Source: Diaporthe sp. PMI_573 (lineage: Eukaryota > Ascomycota > Sordariomycetes > Diaporthales > Diaporthaceae). Taken from it: DNA of 64,000 nucleotides. Below are positions 1-10,995 of the stretch, one piece after another (the stretch's first letter is position 1; every line of letters starts with the position of its first letter). The notes under the pieces were generated by a model, which saw only the letters and a list, made by a program, of their open reading frames with translations, did no database searches and had not been told where the DNA came from. A program made the translations under genes and the position numbers. Where the stretch lies: NCBI GenBank assembly GCA_021399435.1, contig JAJTUP010000003.1:62001-126000 (forward strand), given 5' to 3'.

Positions 1-764
1 GCGCGGGGCGCAGTGGAGTTTGCAATCCACAAGGAAGCGCATCCTGGCTGTGGCACTGCGTGCATTGGAGCGTGTCGATCGTCGAGCGGCTGTCTGTATG
101 TCCGTCCCCGTCCCCCGTCCCGCTTGGCCCGCCCAACCTCAGCCTCAGTAGGCGGACCAGGCCCACCCTGCACTGGAGGCAATGGAGCTAATCGGGCGGC
201 TGCAGCGTCTGCAGTCCTTTGAGGCGCACCAGCAGGCGCACTCGACTCAGTGCCGTGGAGTCTGCTCTGTCTGCAGACTACAAGAGTCGCGCACACAGGT
301 GGTTGTAGAGGTAGCGTCAAGGAGAGTTCGACAAAAAGGCCAACACGGGGAACCCCACATGAAGGACCAAACCCCGTTGACCGTTGACCGTTATGGGCAG
401 GACCAGGACCGTTTATCCCAACGGCAAACATCCTCCCGTCAGCCATTCTCGGTCAGGGTTGGGGTCGCGTCTGTGAATGGATGCCATATGTTGTGTAGCG
501 CATAGTACCTAGGTGGTCTATGTAGTTAGCAGTCTCACGCGACACCATAGTGCATGCAGCCCAAGCTGCAGGTGGTTGTTAGCCACAGGAAATGAATGCT
601 GAGCGCCAGTCCTTTCATTTACAGCCTCTAGGCGGTTTGAAATCCAATCTCTCTCCGCCACAAATGACGCAGATATCAGGACTCACGACACCAATCGGCA
701 TTTCAGAGCTCTTTAAGTTCTGAGGCTTACCATGAGCAGTGTAACTTCTCTGCCTTGATCGACA
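1..764. other. Left-edge region without a supported gene
   Basis: Only short overlapping open frames rich in Arg, Pro and Ser occur here. None has a recognisable domain or a plausible intron structure. The last part would hold the promoter and leader of the CorA-like gene that follows. Confidence 0.5.
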
Positions 765-3028
765 ATGAACGAGACACCACAGATTCGCCTGACCTTGCCT
801 GATGGGGTTGAGGAGAGTCCAGATGATTCAGCCAATCCGCATTCGCTTCCTGCGCAACGTGACGATGCTCGGCTCCTCTCGCCGGACACCCCAACTAGGG
901 CGGGTAAAGAAAGAGTACAGTGGCCATCGTGTATCAGGACTTACTCGCCCATTTGGTCAGTAGTACTGCAGAGAGCCGTCCTGAGAGTGACCTTGGGATC
1001 GGAAATTGACGTGTCAAGGGTATCTGAGCGAGTCGCCATCGATGAGTTGAAGATGTTCGAGAAGCAAGCGCTGTCCAAAAACACATGCTTCACCGTCTTG
1101 AGTCAGAGTGAGGATTTATCTAGTATGTAGTGGAATGACTGATTTACAAGGAGTCTCGAGAAAGTATTGCAACTACTAAGCAGGCTGCAGTCGAAGAAAT
1201 AACAGTCGAGGACCACCACTCACCTCAACTACACAAAGTGAGAAAAAGGGATTGTGGTGAATGTGGAGTCAGAGCAAGGTACAAAACTGATTTTCCGTTG
1301 CTCAGGTATTGAGACAGAATCCGTTGTCTATCTGGTAAGTTTCAGCATCTCGCACCATATTCGTCAACACCTTCAACTTTGGGTCTGAAGTCAAACACAA
1401 TGCTGAACGGAGTTGGCCCGGGAAGTTTCATTCATCGCTTCCCCGTGAAGGCTGGCGGTCCGCAGCTGCCCAGGGATCCCAAAAGGCTCCGCATTTCCCC
1501 TTCGTCCTTTCGATGGCTTCTGGCGAGGCTCAACATCCCTGCGCAATTCGTATCCGGACTTTCTCATCACGATGTACTGCCAGGTTCTTCCGCCTCCTGG
1601 TCTGGGACCCGGGAGCACGACACTTCCCATATTTCTTGGGCCTGGTGGTTCATACTGCCAGTCCGTACAGCTGCGCACTGTCAAGATGTGGATCAAGCTC
1701 ATGCCCTCAGCGCGAGCGGGAGCAACCAGTCGAATCCGATGTCGTATCTGCATTTGGACAGCGGCGCCGTGGACATTCGGCCATCCAGGATTGCCGTCTT
1801 CCTTCGGCAAGAGGCAGGTCAGACACACGCGGTTTGCGTGGATTTTGCAGACGGACGGTACCACGAATTTCTCGAAGAGCCCTTGGAAAGAATGAGAGAA
1901 TCTCTTCAGTTCAGCCTACGACGAGGCAAGAAAGAATCCGCAATAGCGCTCCACACAGTACTTTTCTCCAGCGCCGTTCGATGGTGGCAGGATGTGCTTT
2001 CGCATACCAGAGTCCAGCTGATGCAACATGTGAGCAAGACCGAACAAGTCGACTTCAATTACTTGAGATTATTGTTAATGAATGATTTTGGTCCAGGAGA
2101 AGGACCTGATCGGAAGTCTCGTGCAGCAAGGAGTTAGCCTCACAGAAGAGCAGCTCCAAAGTCACTACAACTCGACTGCAGCCCTCTGTAATATCAGGAG
2201 TCATTTACAGAGGTACCAGCATGAGCTCGAAGTGACTCTGCATATTCTGTCTGAGTTCCGGGAGGTTGTTTCCAATGCTGCGCGAAATAACGAGTCCAAT
2301 GAGAATCTGAGGTCGCCTTCGTGCCCTGGCATCGACGATCTCGCAGTCAGCTTCAGAGGGTACAAGTCATATTGTGCAGATCTGGAAAAAGTCTCAAGCA
2401 ATGCAATTGACTTGGTAAACACCATTTTCTTTTTTTTTTTTTTTTTTTTTTTTTTTTCATACCAAAACAGCGTTCTTGACTTTGTATGTGCTGCTAATAG
2501 TTTCAGGCATTCCGAATCTCGGCATCAGCCAGCAACCAAGCCATCGTTCACAACGTGAAATGGACCAAGCGGATCATGAAGTCGGCTCGGGCTCAGACAA
2601 TCTCATCACAACGCATGATGAACGAGTCTCAGAAAATGACCAAGGAAATGAGAAAAGACAGCGTCTCGATGAAGACGGTAAGTGGGTGTGATGTGGCTGT
2701 CACTGCCCGGACGCTGACCAGTCTCGAGATTGCTCTACTGACCATGCTCTTCTTACCCGCCACATCATTCGCTGTGAGTTCCCTGGTTCTCAACTGTCCT
2801 ATCAATCTGACAATTCAGGCGATCCTGTCCATGCCATTTTTCGATAACCTGGATTATTTCGAGCAGCCCGCGAAGCTCTGGATATGGGTGGCATTGACGG
2901 TTCCTGCGACATTACTCACGATATTTGGGTACATTATGTACAGCAAGCATGACCTTAAGCGAGGGGACAATATTTATGAGATGGAGGAGGCAGATCTCAG
3001 CAGTGTGAACTTCGAGAACGACGAGTGA
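765..3028 (+). CDS. CorA-like metal-ion transporter family membrane protein
   Basis: Probable plasma-membrane or organelle protein of the fungal CorA-like (Mg2+ transporter fold) family. The 3' gene structure is clear. Introns at 2030-2096, 2415-2506, 2678-2728 and 2774-2818 all fall between codons and join into one frame ending at 3028. The long helical part before the membrane region includes MKT-IALLTMLFLPATSFA across the 2678-2728 intron, typical of the family's first membrane helix. It is followed by a short loop (SMPFFD) and a second helix around LWIWVALTVPATLL, then an acidic C-terminus. The canonical GMN loop of true CorA channels is not visible, so ion transport is not assured. The 5' end is uncertain: the frame from 765 and the frame from 1379 both look coding, but I could not place the introns joining them. 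The translated start may therefore differ. Confidence 0.7.
2430..2457 (+). repeat. 28-nt poly-T tract inside an intron
   Basis: An uninterrupted T run lies in the 2415-2506 intron of the CorA-like gene, about 50 nt before the TTTCAG acceptor. It is far longer than an ordinary fungal polypyrimidine tract. Its exact length may be unreliable in an assembly. Confidence 0.9.
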
Positions 3029-3356
3029 GCCTAGCGCACGTATCCAAATCACCTCTTGTCTATCGAAGCGATCAGAGTAAAAGACTATGCCAGGGTTATT
3101 GAACCAAATTCAAAAGGGCAAAAAAACATACAGCACCGGGTATTCGCTGGTCGTCACCGACCCAACTACTAATCCGGCGATCACGGGCTTGACTAAGGGG
3201 AGAGCGGACGGGATCCCGTATTTTCCTGTGTCTGTGGCCGTATGTGCTTGTTTTGTGAAATCTCGAGTACATATACTGTAGTATCTTCTTTCTGCCAGAG
3301 AGTCGTGTCTGAGGAGAATCAGTGAACAAAAATCAATTACACAGCTCGATTTGTTA
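3029..3356. other. Convergent intergenic spacer
   Basis: The CorA-like gene and the von Willebrand A-domain gene end towards each other here. Only short spurious frames are seen. It presumably holds both 3' untranslated regions. Confidence 0.5.
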
Positions 3357-6104
3357 TTAGTTGTTTGAGTGACCATTGTCCCCGGATGGTTTGTCCGGGA
3401 AAGGAAGAGACGGGCCGGATTTGTCGTACTCCCAACCAATAGTACTCAAATCCTTGATGATGTCCTGAACCGCCCGCGTGCTCAAGCCCAGTGGATCTTT
3501 CAATGCCTGCTTGACACCGTCGCAGCTCCTCAAATGCTTGAAATGGCATTGCGGCGTCGCCATGTCGGTTTCGCCGGTCTCCAGCCGGAAGAGGAAGTGA
3601 AGAAAAACAGCAATGATATGTCCAGCTTGCGTCTCTATCCACGTGAAGAGCGAACCCAGCCGCCGAAAGTCTTGTAGATCCTTCTCACCTAGGAGATGCT
3701 TTGCTGTCGTCTCAGCCACGGAGACAGCTACGTTGTACTGCGCCTGCCCCGACGAGCGGCTGCGCAGTAAAGCCTTAAAGTGCTCCATATTATCCGCGAA
3801 AACTGTGATTTCGCGCATCTTGTTGATCTTGAAAAGCGAACGAGGACCCTTTGGGTCGGAAACCAAGAGCAGAGAGGACTGGAGAGCTTGGAGCTCTCCG
3901 GAACCGTTGCGTGCGCGAAGGCTGTGGTATGACTCGGCCAAGTGGTAAAGGAATCTCAACAACACCACTTCCCTTCTCTTTTGATTGCTCAAGAAATCGT
4001 TATGCCGGGAATAGGAAAGCGCTGCGTTGGCAACAATGAAACCATCCAACGGGTATTGGAGAAGAAATGGGTCCTCGTGCTCGAGGATCATGCCGCGGAA
4101 ATTTCGCAGGAGCACTTCTTCCAGACTGCCGCTGCCAAGATGGCGTTGCTCAGAAGGTGCTCCTCCGTCTGGCCGGGGGGCAATAATGTTTTGTCCTTGC
4201 AAGACGGTCTCGGTGAGGATCATATTGCATTCCCACTCCAGCGCTTGCTTGAAACCCATCTGGGACACCTTTTCCTCCGCGAGTGACCGCTCGAGCTTGG
4301 TGAAGAGAATAGCGAGGAACACCTGGGGCAAATCTATCTGATGGAATCGGTGACCTGTCGCCCTGCTCACCGCGGCTAACCAGGCGCCTCTGTTCCTGGC
4401 GAGCGAAAGCAGCGGCAGCATGGCCACTACCTTCTCGCCGTGCTTGGTGTTGAAACCCACTGCAAATTGGCCCGCACACTGGTAACAAGGCACGATCGAG
4501 GACACTACGTCGGTTTCAGGATAGTTGCCCATGGCCAGGGGAAAGAGGAGCCGTGACATGCTTTTCTTCTTTGGGAAAAATGGTGTTGTCTGAGCTGTTG
4601 CGGGCGTGACGAGCAGGAGGACGAGGTTTTGGTTGAATCTATCGCACACCGAGCAAATTCCCTTGAAACTTTGCTTTGATGTGGCGGGCTTCGTGAACCC
4701 TGTGGCCTCGAGCAATTTCCACTCATCATTCGGATTCCTCCTCGCACGGTCGGGTCCTCCGAGGCGTTGAAAGTTCGTTTCTGCAAACTCGACGCTGACG
4801 CAGGACATCCTCCGCATACGACCGCTAGATTCTCGCCGTCTCTGGGTGGTCGATGATGCTTCGTATTCTTCTCGCAATGGTGGGGTGGGCGGTCCCTCCT
4901 CTTCTGGGATGCCTTGACTTCGTATGCTCAGATGATTTGGTTGCAGCTGGTGCGAATATTTTGGAGCCAAATAGCTTTCAGTTGGAGCTGCCGAAGGTGA
5001 TTCGAAACTTGCCATCGTGTCTGTGATTAAACGGGACGCCTCGGGGGTCTTGGACGTGCTGTCGCTTTGCCGTCTCCCTTCCATTTCTAATTTCTCGTCC
5101 ACCTGATCAAGCCAAGATCTAAACTCCTTCTCCTGTCCTCGTGACTTAGCAGTCATAGTGACTGTCTGTCTGTTCTCTTCATTGTCCATTACGAGCTCCA
5201 GAACATCCTCGGTCACTGGCAAGGTGCCGGATAAGAGCGCCGCAAAGTTCATAGTCTGAGGGCCGTTGGGCCCTTGCAATGGTATCTCATCAGGTCCAAG
5301 TGTCTGGACTGGTGGTACAGAGACTCGCATGAGGTTCTCCAGTGATATCTGGGGAACATCATCCCAGGTTGTGTTGTAATCCAAATGCGGGTTCTGACTA
5401 CGCGGCGGTAGCAGCGAGGTGAAGCAACCCTTGGTCTGGAGCACAAATGTCTTCCCCGTCTCAATGTCTGTATACAGACAAGCAGCGCGAGGGCTCGTGG
5501 CGAACACTGACACGCCCACTGTGATGTTGCATTCGCTTGGCCTCGGTAGTCTTTCGCCGAATATGATCACCACGGCACCTTTCCCGTGCATGCCGTACTC
5601 TGTCAGGTTGCGAGAGAATTTATGGACGTAGTCTCGGTCGATTTCCCCATCGGTCAGGAGAAACCAGAATGAGCTCTGCTGTAAACATAGACGGGGCTCC
5701 GGATCCTCAAAATTGACGTTTGGATCGGTACCGCCATCTGAGAAAAGGCTGTCGATGTCAGGGAGGCGGATCGCAGGGTATGACGTGTCGCTCCAAGGGT
5801 GTATGGTGATATTGGATCGGAGTTGGGCTGGCAGCAGTGAGCAAATCTTCCTAATGGCCGTCTTCTCAACTTCCAGAGGAGTTCCGTAGGTGCTAGCTGA
5901 TATATCGACAGCTATGCATGTTTTGGAGTCCCTGAAGGATGCCGAGACCCCAGCACTGGACCTCCGTTCTCCGGGCCATGACTGAGGAGCCTGATCCTCT
6001 TCGGTGTTGGCCGACGGCGTCACACATGTCTTATCTGCTTCGGACATTATGGCATTTGTGCAGGCCTGCCCAGCTGTCAATCTTGGAACAGGAAAAATCG
6101 TCAT
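3357..6104 (-). CDS. von Willebrand factor A-domain protein, fungal, function unknown
   Basis: A single uninterrupted frame of 915 codons. A vWA-like domain occupies roughly residues 60-270. Residues CIAVDISAS give the DxSxS metal-site motif (D67, S69, S71), followed by GGTD near 124-127 and the core strand FWFLLTDGE near 146-154. All three elements of a MIDAS metal site therefore seem present, suggesting Mg2+-dependent ligand binding. The middle (about 370-450) is low-complexity and rich in Ser, Pro and Glu, probably disordered. The C-terminal half is helical with no family I recognise. There is no signal peptide or membrane helix, so it is probably cytosolic. The start could instead be Met20 (position 6047), which has a good A at -3 and begins MSEADK. 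The role is unknown. Confidence 0.8.
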   Translation of the reverse strand: MTIFPVPRLTAGQACTNAIMSEADKTCVTPSANTEEDQAPQSWPGERRSSAGVSASFRDSKTCIAVDISASTYGTPLEVEKTAIRKICSLLPAQLRSNITIHPWSDTSYPAIRLPDIDSLFSDGGTDPNVNFEDPEPRLCLQQSSFWFLLTDGEIDRDYVHKFSRNLTEYGMHGKGAVVIIFGERLPRPSECNITVGVSVFATSPRAACLYTDIETGKTFVLQTKGCFTSLLPPRSQNPHLDYNTTWDDVPQISLENLMRVSVPPVQTLGPDEIPLQGPNGPQTMNFAALLSGTLPVTEDVLELVMDNEENRQTVTMTAKSRGQEKEFRSWLDQVDEKLEMEGRRQSDSTSKTPEASRLITDTMASFESPSAAPTESYLAPKYSHQLQPNHLSIRSQGIPEEEGPPTPPLREEYEASSTTQRRRESSGRMRRMSCVSVEFAETNFQRLGGPDRARRNPNDEWKLLEATGFTKPATSKQSFKGICSVCDRFNQNLVLLLVTPATAQTTPFFPKKKSMSRLLFPLAMGNYPETDVVSSIVPCYQCAGQFAVGFNTKHGEKVVAMLPLLSLARNRGAWLAAVSRATGHRFHQIDLPQVFLAILFTKLERSLAEEKVSQMGFKQALEWECNMILTETVLQGQNIIAPRPDGGAPSEQRHLGSGSLEEVLLRNFRGMILEHEDPFLLQYPLDGFIVANAALSYSRHNDFLSNQKRREVVLLRFLYHLAESYHSLRARNGSGELQALQSSLLLVSDPKGPRSLFKINKMREITVFADNMEHFKALLRSRSSGQAQYNVAVSVAETTAKHLLGEKDLQDFRRLGSLFTWIETQAGHIIAVFLHFLFRLETGETDMATPQCHFKHLRSCDGVKQALKDPLGLSTRAVQDIIKDLSTIGWEYDKSGPSLPFPDKPSGDNGHSNN

Positions 6105-6836
6105 ATGTCAGATTGTGAACTGTGCCCGGGGGGAGGCGGGTGTAGTCATCAGGCAATCTTCGACTCACAAATTCTGAGAGGTATCTTATGAAATTGATCG
6201 GAAAATCCGATGCACCGATATCAGAGCTTGAAAACACCCAATACTCAAAGTATACGATCGATAAAGAAAGAAGGCCTGTTGGCACATCTGATCGACGAGG
6301 TACGTAGCCTTGGGACCAAACAGAGAGACTCGGTCAGGCCTCCGCTTGGAACACCGCCACGTTCATATCAGATCACGAGTCGGCTGCCTGAATGTTTGAG
6401 GAGAATGAGTCTCCAGTCACCTCGTCAACAGTTATCAACCTGCGCACCTATCTGAGGCATGTCACAAGGCGTACTTGAGCGATTTCAGGAAGCTTCGAGT
6501 GCGCCTAGGACTGGCAGTGCAAAGGCTCAGCCCCCACGCCATCGCAGTTTAATCTGAAATGGGGTAGCACCAGCGCCTGCTGCTGCAGATGGCGCTCACC
6601 ATAGCCAGTCAGAGGGAGCTGCACCCAGTGAGCGGATTCGTGTGTGTGCTAACTTACATTAGCGTGGACGAGGAGGCCCTCGGACGGGAATGCTGGATGA
6701 TATTCTTCTGTTTTGTCGAAAATCTCCGCCAGAAAGAAAACCCACGTGGTGTAATTCGCACGACATTTATCAAATCGCAGCAGTAAGAAGCTCATACTTT
6801 TGCCTTCCTCGCACCCAAAACACTAGATTCCACAAA
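6105..6836. other. Divergent intergenic region
   Basis: Lies between the 5' ends of the vWA gene (minus) and a small hypothetical gene (plus), so it should hold both promoters. No ORF here has coding character. I saw no repeat or RNA gene. Confidence 0.5.
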
Positions 6837-7202
6837 ATGAACAGGTTTCTGCCCGAGATCAACATTCAAACACCTCAGCCCAGCGCAGCACAGGGCCCCC
6901 GCCCAAGCAGGACCAGTAAACAGATCCTTCCGTACACCAAACACTATGATCCAAAATGGACTCTAGAGATGGGTCCTGGCTGGAGCACAGCACCCACCTT
7001 GAACCGTACCGGCACGGTGATCCGTGGCGACGACCCGAGCAGACTCCCGGCCAAGTACCAGGCCGAGCAGCAGGAGGAGCACTCCAGGCGGACGTCTTCC
7101 AACACCACGGCCAGCAGCAACTACTCGACGTACTCGACGTATTCGACAACTCTGGTTTCACTCAAATCGACCCATGAGGAGGGGATCCAGTCTGGTCCGT
7201 AG
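6837..7202 (+). CDS. Small hypothetical protein, 121 aa
   Basis: I chose the ATG at 6837 (context CAAAATG) rather than the longer upstream reading because the leader looks non-coding. The product begins MNRFLPEINIQTPQPS. It is hydrophilic and basic in the middle, with a motif TKHYDPKWTLEMGPGW. The tail is rich in Ser, Thr and Tyr with a repeated STYSTYST stretch. No membrane helix or signal peptide is present, and I recognise no domain. The ordered Trp- and Pro-containing block suggests a real conserved protein rather than a chance frame. Confidence 0.55.
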   Translation: MNRFLPEINIQTPQPSAAQGPRPSRTSKQILPYTKHYDPKWTLEMGPGWSTAPTLNRTGTVIRGDDPSRLPAKYQAEQQEEHSRRTSSNTTASSNYSTYSTYSTTLVSLKSTHEEGIQSGP

Positions 7203-8122
7203 CTCACGTCCCGTTGACGTCTCGTCGCGATACCGTGGTTTTCTTGACTTGTTGTGTGGCGCTTAGAAGAGCACAGGCTGGATGACGGGTATGTAGGTGG
7301 ACAGAGTTATAAATTCAATTAAATCGCTTTGAAAAAGGTTGGCAAGTCTGAGTTGGAAAGTGTGAGCATGATGCTCATAACGCTATGTAGGACTCATGTG
7401 ATACCCTGCATAGATCGCTCTGTGGCCAGAGGACATTAGGTGAGACACTTGATGGACCAGGTACCGAACAAATCGGGAGGGCACCATGGCACAGATTTAG
7501 ACGCATTGAGGGCCCTGTTCACAAAGCTCAAGTTGGGTTGCCCGCAAATCACAGGTGGCCAGGCGGAGACAACTAATTATCTCTATGGTTCTTAAGTCTC
7601 CCATTCTTTTAGACTTAGGCAACCTGCTGTAACATGATTTAATAGCAGCCCAATCTCTAATACTCATCTCACCGTTAATATAGATGTTCGAGGGCCGTTG
7701 CACATTAAGTCTTGCTTCCGTCATATAGTACAAAAATGCCAGGCCAAGGCACCGGATTTACAAATGGCTTACATACTGCTCACACCTTGCTACACTGCCT
7801 AGGAGGATCGACTCAATGGCCTCAGCTTATAAATCACAATTTGTCAATCTCAAATAGAAATATGATCTCAGGGAACCAAAATTGTATTAGCGAGGCATTC
7901 TGTAAGGTTGTGTGTGCTAAGCTCTTCTATCTTCAACATTAATCGTTCCTAAGGTCCCGATCCTTGCCAAAGAGTTCAGCTTCACACCCCCAAATCACAC
8001 TCCTAACACTTCCCATCTTCCCTTGCCTGCATTACCCTCAGGAAGAACCATACAAATGCCGCCGGTCATCAGGGCCATCCCGAGGTCGTCGTCGGTCCCA
8101 GGGTGGGCGGCACCCTTAGTGA
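7203..8122. other. Intergenic, moderately AT-rich, no gene seen
   Basis: Only short frames without domains occur, on both strands. It includes the 3' regions of the two flanking small genes. Confidence 0.5.
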
Positions 8123-8365
8123 TCAATGGCCAAACCGCTGCTGTCCGGGAGACAGATAACGGTCACGTTCATCATGGCTCCACTGCCTGCGGGCTGCCTT
8201 AGGATCATGGTCTACATGCTGCCTGGAGGCAGCACCAGGATCATTAACTGGCTGGGTCGGAGGTCCTTGGGCACAGTTGTCGGGCTGACGTTCTTTACCG
8301 TCATGGCCATACATGCCCGATGCATCAGAAGAGGAGGGAGGCTTCTGGTTGGGGTTGTCAGACAT
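8123..8365 (-). CDS. Small hydrophilic hypothetical protein, 80 aa
   Basis: The internal ATG at 8365 (MSDNPNQKPPSSSDASG) was preferred to the frame's upstream Met because the composition changes sharply there. The product is very hydrophilic, rich in Pro, Gln, Asp, Arg and His, with PGAASRQHVDHDPKAARRQW and an Arg/Gly/His-rich end. It has no membrane helix and is probably disordered. It resembles the small charged, stress-type proteins common in filamentous fungi, but that is an impression, not a family assignment. An opposite-strand frame of similar length overlaps it and looks like its shadow. Confidence 0.4.
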   Translation of the reverse strand: MSDNPNQKPPSSSDASGMYGHDGKERQPDNCAQGPPTQPVNDPGAASRQHVDHDPKAARRQWSHDERDRYLSPGQQRFGH

Positions 8366-9436
8366 TGTTTCTCGTTGCGTGTTCTGCTTGGGTCCTGGTA
8401 CGAAGCTGATGACGGTGTCTGGAGTTGTTCCAAGTCCGCAGTTGGAATATCGGGATGTGATGGATCTGGGGCTGGATTTGTCTGGGGTGGAAATGTTAGA
8501 CTCAAGTAGCACGATGATCAAGATTGGGGCGAGTAACAGGTAGTAGATTAGTGGTTGGGTGGTGATGTCCTCACCTGTATCAATGTCTCGATAGTCAAAG
8601 TCTTTTAAAGATTGACCACAAGGTGGAAAGAGTTTGTTATTCGTACTTTGTATTCTGTGACTCTTGTGTGTGCGTTGATGGAAACCTCAGAAAAGTTAGA
8701 AAAGCTGTTCCAGAATGCAGTATTTATATGTAGGAGTCTGGTGATGGAAAGGCAGCAAGAAATATCAGTCACAGATGTCCCCAAATCATCAATACTGCTG
8801 GTATAACTCATATACAGTCTGAAAGACGCAGTTCCGCCGTCATTGAACAATGTGACTCGCTGATTTGTCTAGCTCTCCTTGTCAGGCTGGCCTTATCCTG
8901 CGGTATGCAGGAGGTTTCGAATCACCTATGGGCGAGATTTACTTCGGAAAACGGTGACTCCATAGGCATATCGAAGTCCAATCGAGCGTCAGGGGTGAGA
9001 CCAATTTTGCGGCACCCACCCCCAACTACTCTTTCCCTTGAACGATGTCGGCCAGGATTGGGTTACATCCATCTATAGCAGCCACACATCTTTTTGTGAA
9101 TGAAGAAAGAGCACCAGCCATCAGAACATATGTCATGCTCGTACGAAGCAGGTCGGAGTCTTGTATAAAAATGATGTTCAAAGAATAATATCCACAGCAT
9201 GAGCCAGTGTCGCCTGTTGGTCAGTTATACGCATTTCTATTTGTTCGCGCAGAAGCTGACAACAGCCCAAATCTTGCAGCCATGACATCATGCCAGCTAA
9301 AGAGCTATATATCTACTCCAGTCATCGTCTTCTCTCTTCAGGTCGCCAAACATGCCGGCCCCCACCTACTAGACAGTTGGACCTCAATGCCCTCCATCTG
9401 ACAGCCTGATCGCCTCCAACACACAGAGCGACCACC
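8366..9436. other. Intergenic region with a TATA-like site
   Basis: No credible coding frame. A TATAAAA sequence at 9164-9170 lies about 270 bp before the start of the next gene and could belong to its promoter. Confidence 0.45.
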
Positions 9437-10492
9437 ATGGACTCGAAGCGCCCCAACCATGACATAACCAGCTCGGACGTCCGTTCCGAACTGAGCATGC
9501 GCGTAACAGGCTACAGGCTCCTCCTGTCCGAGTACCATACTCCCCTCTTCCACAACCAACTCCTCGACGCCATCAAGCTGCACGAGGAAGCCCTCCAACG
9601 CCCGGATCCCACACCCGCAGAGCGCGAGCGCGTTCTTGACCAAAGTGTGGTGCTTGACAACATGGACGAACGCCTACATAAGCCCTGGAGAGAGCTGCAC
9701 AAGAGGATGGGCGCTCGACAAAGTCTCCTGGCCGGCATCGCGAATTATCAGAGGTACCTGGGTGCGTGGTTGATGCTAGACTACGCTGGGAAGCACGCGG
9801 GGAAGTGCTACGACTGGGCTTCTAGTATCGTCAAAGCGATTGGCGACGCCGGCAGCGGAGGTATGGGTGGTAATAGTGTTGACGAAGACTTCAGGCTCTA
9901 CCAGCACATCTTTGTCCGGACCGTGAGGGAGATGATGCTGGACCAAGACCACGTCGAGAAGAGACTCAGGGCCGCGTCAGCCGGATCAAGCCACCCGGCC
10001 GGCGAGATCCACCGCCTGATCGACCAGTGCGAGTGGCAAGACCTCGCCGCCTCTGTGGTAAACGACCGCCGGCTTGCCGTGACGCTATTCGGCGCGAAGC
10101 AGGTCAACAGGGACTTCTGGAGCGCGCAGTTCGGCAGGACCGTGCTGCAGCAGATCGACGGTGTGAGGGACAGGTACTTCACGGAGCTCTCGACCCCGAC
10201 AAAATACACGCTCAGCAAGCGCGCGAGAGATCTCTCGGCCAAGAAAGTCGCCCACGTTTCACACCTCTCGTCTGTGACACCTCCATCCCCGGCCAGTTCT
10301 CGACACGCAGACGGTTCTGCGGCAGTGGCCGCTGCTAAGAGCGTCTGCAGCAAGGTTGCCAGTGGTCTCGGGCTGGGCCGGACAGGCTCGAGCCTCAGAT
10401 CCATCTTTCGCCGTAGCATCTCAACAAGCTCACCCGGGTCCGGCCCGGATTCGACGACTCAGCTGATCGAGGAGAAAGAGAAGGCTGGATGA
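9437..10492 (+). CDS. Hypothetical protein, 351 aa
   Basis: An intronless, GC-rich frame starting at the ATG in CACCATGGACTCG, a strong fungal start context. The protein is mostly alpha-helical and charged over residues 1-265. Features include LHEEALQRPDP, a Trp/Tyr-rich helix (NYQRYLGAWLMLDYAGKHAG) and a Trp-containing helix near QVNRDFWSAQFG. A Ser-rich basic tail follows (HVSHLSSVTPPSPASSRH... SLRSIFRRSIS), typical of a disordered, possibly phosphorylated C-terminus. There is no signal peptide or clear membrane segment. I do not recognise the family. Strong codon bias and a long uninterrupted frame support it as a real gene. Confidence 0.7.
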   Translation: MDSKRPNHDITSSDVRSELSMRVTGYRLLLSEYHTPLFHNQLLDAIKLHEEALQRPDPTPAERERVLDQSVVLDNMDERLHKPWRELHKRMGARQSLLAGIANYQRYLGAWLMLDYAGKHAGKCYDWASSIVKAIGDAGSGGMGGNSVDEDFRLYQHIFVRTVREMMLDQDHVEKRLRAASAGSSHPAGEIHRLIDQCEWQDLAASVVNDRRLAVTLFGAKQVNRDFWSAQFGRTVLQQIDGVRDRYFTELSTPTKYTLSKRARDLSAKKVAHVSHLSSVTPPSPASSRHADGSAAVAAAKSVCSKVASGLGLGRTGSSLRSIFRRSISTSSPGSGPDSTTQLIEEKEKAG

Positions 10493-10995
10493 TGGCATTT
10501 TCTGCGGAGAACACACATTTATATCAGTCTGTAGAATTATGCCACCCGTCCAGATATTTGCGCTGGCTCAGGATGGGCTTTTCTAGCATGCCTTCGGACA
10601 TAACATGCAACGATGAGCTGGCGTTATTGGAGTGTGTCTGAGATCGGATGGACGTCAAAATAAGTCTTCAGTCTAATAATATCTCCATGTACCTTCATAG
10701 AAGCAGCCGCAAGGTGCGAATTCCTGCACAGGCGGGTCGTTTGGGCTAATTGGGATGTGGATGAGCTCAGGGCCCTGGAGGGAGATCTAGGGAAGGGGGG
10801 TGGGGGTGTTTATGCTAGGTTCACTTGTGCTATCTATGGGTAGCCATTTTCGTCGCTAGAGGGGGATGAGCCAGCTAGTTGGTCGTTGATGTACAAATTT
10901 ATACGGACTGTGTATTCTCTCGTCAAATAAAATTGGTATAATCTCTCGCCAAATGGCAGAACCTCGCTCCCGATCTATTATTACATGTTAAGTAG
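10493..10995. other. Intergenic spacer
   Basis: About 500 bp between the 3' ends of the hypothetical gene and the deaminase-like pseudogene. A G-rich stretch near 10793-10810 is the only local feature. Confidence 0.5.

Noticed and set aside
1391..1864. 157-codon antisense ORF
   Set aside because: It lies opposite the CorA-like coding frame, which has family-like content (FRWLLARLNIP, DIRPSRIAVF).
8126..8509. 127-codon plus-strand ORF with hydrophobic segments
   Set aside because: It overlaps the hydrophilic minus-strand frame and ends like a shadow; no domain is seen.
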